From Terriglobales bacterium (GTDB lineage: Bacteria > Acidobacteriota > Terriglobia > Terriglobales > Acidobacteriaceae), in assembly GCA_025451215.1 (NCBI GenBank), contig JANWKU010000057.1:1-46511 (forward strand): a DNA stretch of 46,511 nt. Reading direction: 5' to 3'. Shown in pieces: positions 16,262 through 25,260 of the stretch. Numbering within the stretch: the first letter of the stretch is position 1; each line of letters begins with the position of its first letter. The notes under the pieces are model-generated. The model was not told where the DNA came from. It was given only the letters and a program-made list of their open reading frames with translations, and ran no database searches. Made by a program: the position numbers and the translations under genes.

Positions 16262-17584
16262 ATGTACATCAGTAATCATCGCTATTCGTCTTTCTATCTG
16301 GATCGCAACCATATGGAGTTATTGATTTTGCCTGAATTTGGGACGCTACGCTCGCATTGCAGAATCCGTATTGTCGCAGCGATCGGCATCTTTCTTGCCT
16401 CCCTTGGGCTGATTCCTTACGCTTCCGGACAATCTCTACCACAAATTTCCCCGAGTTTCTTTGGGATGACCCTCGTCAATCAAACAGATTGGCCCGCGGA
16501 CTCCGTAGGTGCACTGGCAAAGGCACCCAACGTCAATTGGCCCTATTCGGAACCGCAAAGAGGCGTCTTCGATTGGACGAATCTTGATGCATGGGTCGCA
16601 ATTGCCGGCCATCATAAAGTCAGCTTTTTCTTCAGTAATGCGCTGGTCCCGCCCTGGGCTGCGGCTGACCGATCCAGTTGTTCCCCTACCTACGCAGGTT
16701 CAACGGTCGAAGGGTGTACCTCAACAGTCGCAAACATCGCGGATTGGGATGACTTTGTGACTGCACTCGCGACTCGCTACAAAGGTAAGCTGATCTACGA
16801 GCTGTGGAATGAACCAAATGCCAAAACTTTCACGGGCACTCTCGCGGAGATGGTGACGCTGACCACTCACGAGTACAACATTATTCGATCCATCGACCCC
16901 GGAGCTCTGATTGTGACGCCGGGATGCACCTATGGAGTCAGCGGCGCGGCAGATTGCCTGGACCAATATTTCACTGCCGGCGGCCCCACGGGGATAGATA
17001 TCGTCTCCTGGCACGGCTACTGGCCTGATCCCGAACACGTGATCTCTGAAATCGGGAAAATAAGAACCACGCTGGCAAAACATGGAATTTCGTCGAAACC
17101 CCTCTGGGATACAGAAGGGGCTTGGACTTCCACTCTGAATCTTACTCAGCAAGCTGGTTTCGTGGCTCGCTACTACTTGTCTCACGCTTCGGCAGGGGCT
17201 TCGCGGTTCTACTGGTATGCATGGGACTCTCCAAAGACCGGAACGATGTGGAACAGCACTGGAGGAATGCGCCCAGACGCGGTCGCCTTCCAGCAAGTTT
17301 ATGACTGGATGGTCGGAGCGACCTTGACCGGCCCTTGCACTATGGCAGCAAACTCGACCTGGACTTGTTCCTTGACGCGCCCCGGGGGTTATCAAGCCAT
17401 TGCGGTCTGGAATTCCGCCGGAGCTGCCAGTTACACACCAACGGCCGCCTACAAGCAGTACAAGGATTTGACTGGGAATACGAGCCCAGTTCAAGGTGCC
17501 GTGGCCCTGGGCTACAATCCGATTTTATTGGAAACTCAGGCGCAACCTGCGGCCCCCACCAATTTGGCCCTCAGAGTCAATTGA
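16262..17584 (+). CDS. Secreted clan GH-A glycoside hydrolase (GH39-like, PslG-like role)
   Basis: This is a predicted exported glycosidase of 440 residues. A long N-terminus leads into a hydrophobic signal segment ending at YASGQS (about residue 57). The (beta/alpha)8 barrel carries the acid/base Glu184 in LWNEPN and the probable nucleophile Glu285 in LWDTEGAW, with HGYW between them. A C-terminal beta domain starts near residue 355. The ATG at 16262 is supported by AAGGAAG 8 nt upstream. Its place among EPS genes resembles the Psl locus, where the GH39 enzyme PslG trims the locus's own polymer; that functional parallel is inference. No C-terminal membrane anchor is present. Confidence 0.8.
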   Translation: MYISNHRYSSFYLDRNHMELLILPEFGTLRSHCRIRIVAAIGIFLASLGLIPYASGQSLPQISPSFFGMTLVNQTDWPADSVGALAKAPNVNWPYSEPQRGVFDWTNLDAWVAIAGHHKVSFFFSNALVPPWAAADRSSCSPTYAGSTVEGCTSTVANIADWDDFVTALATRYKGKLIYELWNEPNAKTFTGTLAEMVTLTTHEYNIIRSIDPGALIVTPGCTYGVSGAADCLDQYFTAGGPTGIDIVSWHGYWPDPEHVISEIGKIRTTLAKHGISSKPLWDTEGAWTSTLNLTQQAGFVARYYLSHASAGASRFYWYAWDSPKTGTMWNSTGGMRPDAVAFQQVYDWMVGATLTGPCTMAANSTWTCSLTRPGGYQAIAVWNSAGAASYTPTAAYKQYKDLTGNTSPVQGAVALGYNPILLETQAQPAAPTNLALRVN

Positions 17585-17624
17585 ACAAGCACCCTGATGT
17601 GGAATTGATCTGCTTCCTCACTTC

Positions 17625-17650
17625 TTTGCGATCCTCTCTTAAATCGCAAA
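17625..17650. terminator. Possible bidirectional terminator hairpin between convergent genes
   Basis: Perfect 8-bp arms (TTTGCGAT/ATCGCAAA) enclose 10 nt between the convergent glycosidase and propeller genes. There is no long U-run on either strand, so termination efficiency is doubtful. Confidence 0.35.
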
Positions 17651-17746
17651 AGCTCTTCAGCAATTGACCTGCGCAGAGGAGCCGCGTTCGCTAGCTCACA
17701 AATTCGTACGGAATTGGACCAGAAAATCGGGTGACGATAGGGCCTC

Positions 17747-19663
17747 TTAATTGCCTAGTAGTCCGTAAACATCCAGATGACCTTGCGTCCCAAAATATAC
17801 TTTGCCGTTCGCGATCGTGGGAACCACGAATTTCACGGGCATGTCTGCCTGATCTCGATTTTGCGGTGCCTCCGTACTGTCATAGAGCAAATTGCTGACA
17901 TCGGCCGCGTCGTAAGCACGTAGTATGGCTGGCCGGTTTGGCGCGTCCGGAGTTCGCCGAGGCAACAGCTTCTTTAACCAACCCCAGAAAGTGGAGGGGC
18001 TATGAAAAAGAAGTTTCACCCGAATTACCAGCTTACGAACCGACGCTCGGGGAGCGTGCACAATCTCTCGCAAGGAAAGCCGGATGCGGTGGAAATAAGC
18101 GCTGACGACGGTCCGCGTGTCCGGTGCGGCAGTTCCTACCACCCACACGATGCCGTTTGTTTTACCGTTCGAGGAGATCGAAGGAGTTGAACCGGGGTAT
18201 CCAAAGAGCTCTTCCGATTGAACGGGTGGCAGAGAGAGCTTTCCTTCGCTCACAGCATACTGCTGGAGCGGTCCTCCGACTCCGTTCATGTACACCCATC
18301 GTTGACTTGCACCTTCCCAATAAGCCCCCGATGAATCAATTTTTGGCTGAGCTCCGCGGATAGTCTGGACAATCTGGTCGTCACTCTTTTTCTGGGACCG
18401 CCCCATCTTGTCGCGGTCGACTAGGTAAATCGTGCCGCTTTTCCCTGCGCTCACAAGTAAATGTGGATGCGCGCCCTCCTGGACCGGCAACAGCAGGGTG
18501 CCGCTGGATCCAAGGTCTTCGTTGAGGTCGTCCAGTCGCTCCTGGTCGAATGGAGTGAAATAGTCGGGAACCTTCCAACGGTTATCGGTTCCCAGGGTTA
18601 ACTTCAAGAAAGTGTCGCCATAATCGGAACCACCAGACGTCGCATTGAAGGTACCGTCCCCGGTAACGATGTATAGATTCCCTTCCTTGTCCGCTCCGGG
18701 CGCGGCCCCAGACTGCCAGATCCCGCCTTTGGATGCGTTGGGGGTAGTAATAAACGCAGCGACCTGTGTCAAGGTAGTCGCATTAAAGGCCAGCAACCAT
18801 CCATGGTAGTCTCCGAGATCGCATGTAGAACCGAATCCGGCAAATACCCTTCCTCCAACCAGTGCGAGACCCGGCCTCTGCAACTGCAGGGTTGGATCGA
18901 ATGAGATATAGCCATTTCGGCTGCCGTCCCCCGTTCCCGGCACGGAAGCTGAGATCACAACCGGGCTGCCGGGGCGTTCTGCCCCGCTGGTCGCATCGAG
19001 TGCATGTAACTTGTATTCATTCTTGGAATGTTCGAATGTCCTCGCCACAACGTATAGCGTATTTGTCGAGGGGTCGATCACCGGCGTCCCTGTGATACCA
19101 ACGAGTGGGACGATCACCGTACAGGCTCCTGCCGGTATATCCTCAAACGACAGCGTCGGCCCTAAGTGCGCGCTCCAGACAATCAACCCTTTTGGATCAT
19201 CCGCATCGATGGCATAGACGCTGTTGTTCTCGGTCGCAACGTAAACCAGATTGTGAATTCCTTTATCAGGAACGCTGATTTTCGGCAGATACAACGGTTG
19301 CGCATAGACGTCCCCGTCAAGGATGACGCTGAAAAGTTTTCCGAATTCACCTGGGTTCACATTCAAGGGCGTCAGAATTGTTTCCTTGAGATTCGCCCCG
19401 ATTCTAGCTTCGTCGTTGTGGTAGGTGAGCACTCCGGAAAACTCATCACTCCGGGGCCTTGTGTTTGCGGCCGTCTCGCCCTTCTTGGCCGCCCCGGTCG
19501 AAACCGCATCCGCGGAAATGCGCAGGGACCCCGCGAACAGATGTGATGCTCCCCGGCCAGATAGCAAAAGCCCCCTGCCAAAGAAAACTCTCCATCCCAA
19601 AGCCGAGATGGCGAGCAGTGCGAGCAGCAATACAAGGCGGCGGAAGACAGTCGGTGTTCTCAA
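17747..19663 (-). CDS. PQQ-like beta-propeller protein, membrane-anchored or exported, with a basic insertion
   Basis: This 638-residue protein has an N-terminal hydrophobic helix (LVLLLALLAISALGW, residues 10-24). It then has repeated propeller-blade motifs such as LVYVATENNSVYAIDAD, GTPVIDPSTNTLYVVART, GNLYIVTGDGTFN and NGKVYFGTQGHLDVYG, typical of WD40/PQQ-like propellers. No catalytic function can be assigned. Residues ~517-573 interrupt the last-but-one blade with a basic, Arg/Leu/Trp-rich segment, after which the blade resumes at PAILRAYDAADVSNLLYDS. The start is a TTG; in-frame codons upstream reach a stop without a better start. It is the last gene of the minus-strand EPS run, 58 bp after the flippase gene. 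Confidence 0.75.
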   Translation of the reverse strand: MRTPTVFRRLVLLLALLAISALGWRVFFGRGLLLSGRGASHLFAGSLRISADAVSTGAAKKGETAANTRPRSDEFSGVLTYHNDEARIGANLKETILTPLNVNPGEFGKLFSVILDGDVYAQPLYLPKISVPDKGIHNLVYVATENNSVYAIDADDPKGLIVWSAHLGPTLSFEDIPAGACTVIVPLVGITGTPVIDPSTNTLYVVARTFEHSKNEYKLHALDATSGAERPGSPVVISASVPGTGDGSRNGYISFDPTLQLQRPGLALVGGRVFAGFGSTCDLGDYHGWLLAFNATTLTQVAAFITTPNASKGGIWQSGAAPGADKEGNLYIVTGDGTFNATSGGSDYGDTFLKLTLGTDNRWKVPDYFTPFDQERLDDLNEDLGSSGTLLLPVQEGAHPHLLVSAGKSGTIYLVDRDKMGRSQKKSDDQIVQTIRGAQPKIDSSGAYWEGASQRWVYMNGVGGPLQQYAVSEGKLSLPPVQSEELFGYPGSTPSISSNGKTNGIVWVVGTAAPDTRTVVSAYFHRIRLSLREIVHAPRASVRKLVIRVKLLFHSPSTFWGWLKKLLPRRTPDAPNRPAILRAYDAADVSNLLYDSTEAPQNRDQADMPVKFVVPTIANGKVYFGTQGHLDVYGLLGN

Positions 19664-19721
19664 AAGTGTTTTAGCAATTTCCTTGTTTTAACAGTATGTC
19701 TAGCTATCTGACAGTTGAACA

Positions 19722-21311
19722 TCAACCGAGAGACGGCTGGGTGCGTTCCCGGAACCATGGTAAAAACTTTCGACAGTAACCATCGAACTCTTCAATGTGT
19801 AAGACCTTCGCGAAAAGAACCATCAGGAATAAACCGAAAACGCTGCCAGCCACAATGAGTTCCAACGCCCCGATTGAATTTTGCCAGGCCATGCGGGCCT
19901 GAAGCCATTGCGCCCAACGCTGGCACGCCCAACCCGCGACCACGCAGACCGACACGACCTTTGCAAAAAATCGAATTACACCCGAAGCGTCGGCATTTTT
20001 AGTCCGCCGCGCAAGCAAAAAGAAAATCACGATCGTGTAGGCAATCACACAAATCGAGCTAGCGCTCGCAAGACCATCATGTTGCCAGTAACGTGATAGC
20101 AGCCAGTAGAGAGGCAGACTGAGGATGGTCATGCCTGTCCCGACAATCGCCGGTGTATAGGTGTCCTGAATTGCGTAAAATCCGCGAGAGAGCAGATTCT
20201 GCAGTCCCCAGGCAAACATCCCAATGCAGAAAAACATCAGACATCCTGCGGTGGCTTGGATGTCGCTCGCATTCATTTTTGTGTGTGAAAAAACAAAATA
20301 AACCACGGGTTCATGCAAGGCAATGGCTAGCGTAGAGATCGGGACAAGCAACAAGATCAGTCCGCGAGTTCCATGATTTAGCGTACGATTAAATTCCGAA
20401 AATTGCCCTTCGGCATGCATTTTCGCAAGGTAAGGATAGGAACCGGTCCCTACTGCCTGCCCTACCACTGCAAGCGGCACTCGCATCAGCACTTTGGCGA
20501 AGACCAACCAAGTAATTGAGGCAGCCGCGAGAAACGACGCAAAGTACCGCAACAACCATTCGTCCATTGCCACCGTGGAAAGCGCAAGCATCACTGGAAT
20601 CGCCAGCTTGATGAAAAGCCGGAAGCCGGGATGTCCGAAATCGAACGACGGTCGAAAGCGAGCCCCAATCCTCCAGGCACCTGAGAATTGCAGAACAAAA
20701 TAGCCGAAAAATAAACCGACGACGAGGCCAATCGCAAATCCTGTGATACCGATCCGGGGCGACAGCAGCCAGCCACCGAGAATAATCCCCAGGTTATATA
20801 GAACACCCGCGAGCGCAGGGATAAGAAATCGCGCTCGGGCGTTCTGCACCGCGATCATGACTACGCCGAGACAAAAGAAGAATTGTCCCGGCAACATCAG
20901 GCGCGTCAGAAAGACAACTTCTGCCTGCCCCGCCGGATTGAAGCCCGGCGCTATGATCCTGACGATTTGCGGCGCAAAATACTCGGCTATTGTCAGCAGC
21001 GGCACAAGCAATACGATCATGAATGTAAGCACTGTCGAGAAAATGTGCCAGGCTTCCTCTTCTTTTTTCTCGGCAATGTATTTACTGAAGACGGGAATAA
21101 AAAAAATTTCGAGCGACCCGCCTGCGACCATGTAGGTCAGGAAGTCGGGCAACATGAACGCGGCATAGTACGCGTCGGTCGTTGCATTCGAACCCATCTG
21201 ATGGGCAACTGTCCATTCCCGGACGAACCCCAACAGACGACTGAGCAGAAGCGCCCCCATGAGGATGCCGATCGACTTGACAATCTGACGATTATTATTC
21301 TCAGAACTCAT
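19722..21311 (-). CDS. MurJ/MviN-type lipid-linked oligosaccharide flippase
   Basis: This 529-residue MOP-superfamily transporter has about 14 hydrophobic helices. The N-terminus has the MurJ signature SRLLGFVREWTVAHQMG and the DAYYAAFMLPDFL stretch. MurJ flips lipid II; a MurJ relative inside an EPS operon may instead act as the Wzx-type flippase for the undecaprenyl-linked repeat unit, and no other flippase gene is present in the window. I cannot tell from sequence whether it is the housekeeping MurJ or a dedicated EPS flippase. It lies 255 bp downstream of the WecG-like gene on the same strand. Confidence 0.88.
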   Translation of the reverse strand: MSSENNNRQIVKSIGILMGALLLSRLLGFVREWTVAHQMGSNATTDAYYAAFMLPDFLTYMVAGGSLEIFFIPVFSKYIAEKKEEEAWHIFSTVLTFMIVLLVPLLTIAEYFAPQIVRIIAPGFNPAGQAEVVFLTRLMLPGQFFFCLGVVMIAVQNARARFLIPALAGVLYNLGIILGGWLLSPRIGITGFAIGLVVGLFFGYFVLQFSGAWRIGARFRPSFDFGHPGFRLFIKLAIPVMLALSTVAMDEWLLRYFASFLAAASITWLVFAKVLMRVPLAVVGQAVGTGSYPYLAKMHAEGQFSEFNRTLNHGTRGLILLLVPISTLAIALHEPVVYFVFSHTKMNASDIQATAGCLMFFCIGMFAWGLQNLLSRGFYAIQDTYTPAIVGTGMTILSLPLYWLLSRYWQHDGLASASSICVIAYTIVIFFLLARRTKNADASGVIRFFAKVVSVCVVAGWACQRWAQWLQARMAWQNSIGALELIVAGSVFGLFLMVLFAKVLHIEEFDGYCRKFLPWFRERTQPSLG

Positions 21312-21566
21312 GAAGAATCAGGATTCTCCCCAGATACAAAGTGCTCAGGGACGTGTTTATTGTGCAGGGGTAACCGAAAGCTGCTGAACTCCGCGGCGAT
21401 CTGGCTCCCGATAGCCGTATGCTAAGGATAGATAATTCGATTACTCAGATCTTGAGAGCGAATCAGCCGCGCTTATCCCCCTCCGTAATCGGCCAAACCC
21501 GTGTCTGCCCCGCCCGCCAGCTGAATCTCGCAAGCCCATCTGCCGTAAGTGCTTTGTTTTCTGTTC

Positions 21567-22391
21567 TTAATCCGCGCTGCCGGTTCCGGCTTCCGTGGCT
21601 TTCATTGCACGATTCGTTTTATCGAATTTCCTCAGGCCCAGGAGTTCCAGTGATACTGCCCACGCAGCTTCCGGAATGAGGACAAGATACCGCTTCCATA
21701 GCCGCTTCGGTTCCTGCAGCAGCCTGTAAAGCCACTCCAAGCCGGAGGATTGCATCCATTGTGGTGCTCGGCTCAAGCGCCCCGAATGCATGTCGAATGC
21801 CGCGCCCACGCCAACCATGAGGGGCACTTCCAGCATTGGACCGTATTCCGCCATCCATTTTTCTTGTTTCGGAGTGCTCAATCCGACCCAGAGAATATCC
21901 GGCGCCGTTTCGGCGACACACTTCTCAACTTCAGCAACCTCTTCCGGTGACAAGGGCCGAAACGGGGGAGTGTAGGTACCGGCCACAACGATTCCGAAAC
22001 GAGCAGAAAGTTGACCAGCCAAGTCCTCCGCCACGCCTGGCGCGCCTCCATAAAAGAAATGACGGAACCTGGGCCCGGTTACCTCGCAAAACGACTCCAT
22101 CAATTCCGATCCGCACACTCTCCGACGCATCGGAATTTGATGGTATCGCGCGAGCCACACAAGTGGCATTCCGTCCGGGACAACCAAGAATGCACGGTTC
22201 AAGATCTCTCGAAAGCGCGAGTCTTTCTTCGCCTCACTAAGCCCGTGCATGCCAGTGACCGCGACGTAATGACCGCGGCCCCCCGCGGCAATTTGCTTTT
22301 CCATCTCCGCAATTGCTTCTTGTTTCTTTATCGCGTGGACTCGGACTCCGAGAGCCTTATATTCTGGAAGGCTGCTGGCCTCTGCGTTCAT
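21567..22391 (-). CDS. WecG/TagA/CpsF family glycosyltransferase
   Basis: This GT26-type glycosyltransferase of 274 residues has the family core PDGMPLVWLAR with the conserved Asp, GSELMESFC, FFYGGAPGVAEDLA, WVGLSTPKQEKWM and GVGAAFDMHSGRLSRAPQWMQ. These enzymes transfer a sugar, often N-acetylmannosaminuronate or GlcNAc/ManNAc, onto a lipid-linked intermediate. The start codon overlaps the stop of the upstream glycosyltransferase by 4 bases (ATGA), implying coupled translation. The exact donor is unknown, though the diacetamido-uronic acid from the left operon is a reasonable candidate. Confidence 0.92.
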   Translation of the reverse strand: MNAEASSLPEYKALGVRVHAIKKQEAIAEMEKQIAAGGRGHYVAVTGMHGLSEAKKDSRFREILNRAFLVVPDGMPLVWLARYHQIPMRRRVCGSELMESFCEVTGPRFRHFFYGGAPGVAEDLAGQLSARFGIVVAGTYTPPFRPLSPEEVAEVEKCVAETAPDILWVGLSTPKQEKWMAEYGPMLEVPLMVGVGAAFDMHSGRLSRAPQWMQSSGLEWLYRLLQEPKRLWKRYLVLIPEAAWAVSLELLGLRKFDKTNRAMKATEAGTGSAD

Positions 22392-23641
22392 GCTGGCGAC
22401 CCCTCCTTGCGATGGATGACTGCGTCATAAATTTTCATCAATTGATCAAAATTTCTATCGGCCGTGTAGTTGTCCAGGAACTCCCGGCGGCACTCGCGCC
22501 CCAGTGACTCCATCTCCTCGGGGTGAGAAAATGCCCATAAGCTTTTTTCGCGCAAATCAGAAGCATCTCCGGCTTGGAAGAAAATGCCGGTGCGGCCAGC
22601 GCTCACGATTTCCGCCATGGCACCCAACTCAGAAGCAATTACCGGAACGCCGCAAGCGAACGCCTCGATGAGTGTTAAGGGAAAACATTCGTACCAGACA
22701 CTGGGGAAAATGAGGAACTTGGCATTTCGAATGGCCGCAATGGTCTCGACGCGAGATAGTCGGCCTTCGATGGAAACTCCTTCCAGCCTCCACTCCTGTT
22801 TCCGAACCTTCAGGACATCCAACAGCGGCCCTTCGCCAATGATGCGCAGTGGAAATTCGCGTGGCATCTGCCTCCAGGCCTCAAGAAGCGTCAGCAGACC
22901 CTTCTGTTCGCTGAGGCGCCCCACAAAAATCGCGCCATTCCCGGAGGACTGACGGGGCCCCGGGTCTTCCTGAAGAAAGTTTGACTTAACAACGACACGC
23001 TCCGCCGGGAGTCCGCCGTGGATGAATTTCCTTCGCGCAAATTCGGTCAGCGCAATGTAAGCATCGACCTTCTGGTTCCATGTGCCCAGCGCGCGATGAG
23101 TGCCAAGCATGAGGGCTACCGCTGCGGTCTGTGCCCGCGAATCTCGATAGCAACCATGTCGCACCCCTTGGCGCAATCCGCCTTCCAGGCACTCTTCGCA
23201 CACCTTGCCATCGCGATAAAAAAGTGCGCCGGGGCAAAGGAGTCGATAATTATGCAAGGTCTGTACAACAGGCACTCCTGCTTTTTGGCAGGCGTAGTAA
23301 ATCGAGGGTGAAATCAGGGGAAAGGAGTTGTGGACATGCACAACGTCGGGGTGTTCTTTGGCCAACAATTTGCCAATACGCTCATGCCATTCCCCTGACC
23401 ACGTGGTGCGCAAACCGAGCGCTGCCTTCGTTAGCGCCCCCTCTGGTGGCACGGTCTTGATGCTCACAGGTATGACCCGGCATCCATGGCGACCGAGCAT
23501 CTCTACTTCCGCCTCAAATACCTCTTCCTCACCTCCACGAATTGCGTAACGATTAAATACGGAAACCACGCAAAGCGCACGAGTCGCACTCGGCTGGCTA
23601 GCTGCATGTTCAGGAATCAATGGCGTCAAGGTTTGGCACAT
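22388..23641 (-). CDS. Glycosyltransferase family 4
   Basis: This GT-B fold glycosyltransferase has an N-terminal acceptor domain (SVFNRYAIRGGEEEVF; VVHVHNSFPLISPSIYYA; TLHNYRLLCPGALF) and a C-terminal donor domain with FVGRLSEQKG and the EX7E motif in YECFPLTLIEAFACGVPVIASE. A Cys-containing CEECLEGG...GC element follows the HNYR motif, as in many EPS GT4 enzymes. The ATG at 23641 is chosen (417 residues); a TTG at 23710 would overlap the beta-helix gene by 85 bp. Even so, it overlaps that gene by 16 bp. It adds a sugar during repeat-unit assembly; donor and linkage are unknown. Confidence 0.9.
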   Translation of the reverse strand: MCQTLTPLIPEHAASQPSATRALCVVSVFNRYAIRGGEEEVFEAEVEMLGRHGCRVIPVSIKTVPPEGALTKAALGLRTTWSGEWHERIGKLLAKEHPDVVHVHNSFPLISPSIYYACQKAGVPVVQTLHNYRLLCPGALFYRDGKVCEECLEGGLRQGVRHGCYRDSRAQTAAVALMLGTHRALGTWNQKVDAYIALTEFARRKFIHGGLPAERVVVKSNFLQEDPGPRQSSGNGAIFVGRLSEQKGLLTLLEAWRQMPREFPLRIIGEGPLLDVLKVRKQEWRLEGVSIEGRLSRVETIAAIRNAKFLIFPSVWYECFPLTLIEAFACGVPVIASELGAMAEIVSAGRTGIFFQAGDASDLREKSLWAFSHPEEMESLGRECRREFLDNYTADRNFDQLMKIYDAVIHRKEGSPA

Positions 23642-25260
23642 GCTTGGGCAGAATCCTGCTGCAGGGGAGCAAACTTCGAATTTTTGTCCACGCCAGTAAG
23701 AGATTGCCAACCCTGAAAATCCATGTTGTGCACCTTTCGACCACCCGAGAGTTCCGGATCATACTGAAAGGCACGTGGCGTTGCTGAGTTGTACCAGTTG
23801 TTCGAGCTCGACGAGATCGAGGAGAAAAGCGCGGCCGCGCTGTCGGCATCAACCTGATAGGTCTTAAACAACAACTGATCTGGGACGATTCCCGCAATCG
23901 TGTTGCCTTGCAGCGTGAGATTCTTGGCCCGGGCTGTGAAATTCGCGTGCGTTTCCCAATCGTGTTCGCTTCGGGACTTCTGCCTGCCGTCGGCTAGAAT
24001 CTGCGCGCCTTTATTTGCATATAACAGGCTGCTCTGGATTGTCACCCCGTCCGTATCGAGGACAAATACGCCTTCGGCCTGGTTTTGACATACTCGGCTA
24101 TTTCTGAGCGTGATGGGCCCCTGATTGGCTTCGAGGAAAAGTCCATTTGCCCGGTTGAACGAAAGAGAAGCATTCTGGATCTGAACGTTCGCATTATCGG
24201 TATCAAACCAAAGGCCGCTGGTTTGGTTGTAGGTTGCCCTGAAATTTTGAAATTGGCTGTCGTGCACCCTGAGGAATTTGGCTCCAGCTTGACTGAAAAA
24301 ATAGAAGCCGCCCCAGTCGCCCCGCCAATTGTTGTAGGATGCTTCTGAATCCTCTAAATTCATATCCTTGATTTGGTATCCAGACAGCCCGGCGCCCCCG
24401 TTGTGGGAGGCCTGGATGCCCCGAATCGTAAGTTTTGAAACATTGTGCAATACCAAGCCTTCCCAGTTGTTCCAGTTAAAAATTGAATTAATAATCGAGT
24501 CGTTCGTGCTATCGAACAGCTCCATGGAACCGCCAGGCAGACAACTGGCCGCCTTTGTAAAAACAAACCCGTTTACAGTGAAATTCGAAACACCATGAAC
24601 ATTGAACAGATGCGGCCGCACCCCAATTTCAACCGAAGCCGCCCCCATATCCGTTCCCGAAGCAGGGTGTACCCTGATCTGTCTGGACGCCTCGTCCAGG
24701 AAAAACGTGCCGTCCACTAAATCTCCGGCCGCCAGAACTTGCTTGAGAAGTGTCCCATTCACAAAAACGATTTCGCGTCGCGCAACGATAGGTTGAATCG
24801 CGGGCCAATCTTTGGGCACGTTGCACGGCCCCGTCGACAACGTCCAGGGATGCGTAAATTCCAACGGATTTGACGGACTCACCTGCCAGCCGCTCCAAAC
24901 GTCTGCACCGTTCACCACTACAGTTCCTGCCTGCGCCGCCACAAACGAAATACTTGCGGGCGAGGCTGAACTCGGAGAATTTAGTGCAATCGCCTCGCGA
25001 TACTGGCCAGGCTGGACCACTACCGTAGTCGACACTCCATGCATATAATTCTGAAGTGCAATGCGGGCCGCGGCGGTTAGTGTCTTTAGTGGCCGTGAAG
25101 ACGTCCCGGGATTCGCGTCCTGCCCGAAAGATCCATCAACATATATTGTGGCGGCTGGATTCTTCTCCGCCGGCAAACTAGCGGCCGTCCAAATCAAGAT
25201 CAATCCAAGCCAGGGTATGGCAGCCTTCCAGCGGACGGCGCTGCGGTCGCGCTCTGTCAT
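23626..25260 (-). CDS. Secreted right-handed parallel beta-helix protein (polysaccharide lyase/epimerase-like)
   Basis: This exported protein of 544 residues has an N-terminal hydrophobic segment (AIPWLGLILIWTAASLPA) and a DUF1565-like opening (YVDGSFGQDANPGTSSRPLKTL). It then has many beta-helix coils of the NosD/pectate-lyase type (for example LTIRGIQASHNGGAGLSG, VTIQSSLLYANKGAQIL). Such folds serve as polysaccharide lyases or mannuronan epimerases in EPS loci, but no catalytic triad is certain here. Its position between the O-antigen ligase and a GT4 gene suggests it acts on the locus's polymer outside the inner membrane. The start overlaps the ligase stop by 4 bases (ATGA). Confidence 0.82.
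   Translation of the reverse strand: MTERDRSAVRWKAAIPWLGLILIWTAASLPAEKNPAATIYVDGSFGQDANPGTSSRPLKTLTAAARIALQNYMHGVSTTVVVQPGQYREAIALNSPSSASPASISFVAAQAGTVVVNGADVWSGWQVSPSNPLEFTHPWTLSTGPCNVPKDWPAIQPIVARREIVFVNGTLLKQVLAAGDLVDGTFFLDEASRQIRVHPASGTDMGAASVEIGVRPHLFNVHGVSNFTVNGFVFTKAASCLPGGSMELFDSTNDSIINSIFNWNNWEGLVLHNVSKLTIRGIQASHNGGAGLSGYQIKDMNLEDSEASYNNWRGDWGGFYFFSQAGAKFLRVHDSQFQNFRATYNQTSGLWFDTDNANVQIQNASLSFNRANGLFLEANQGPITLRNSRVCQNQAEGVFVLDTDGVTIQSSLLYANKGAQILADGRQKSRSEHDWETHANFTARAKNLTLQGNTIAGIVPDQLLFKTYQVDADSAAALFSSISSSSNNWYNSATPRAFQYDPELSGGRKVHNMDFQGWQSLTGVDKNSKFAPLQQDSAQACAKP

Noticed and set aside
21386-21420. Possible terminator or regulatory stem ahead of the MurJ-like gene
   Set aside because: Only short imperfect pairings and no U-run were found in the 255-bp gap.
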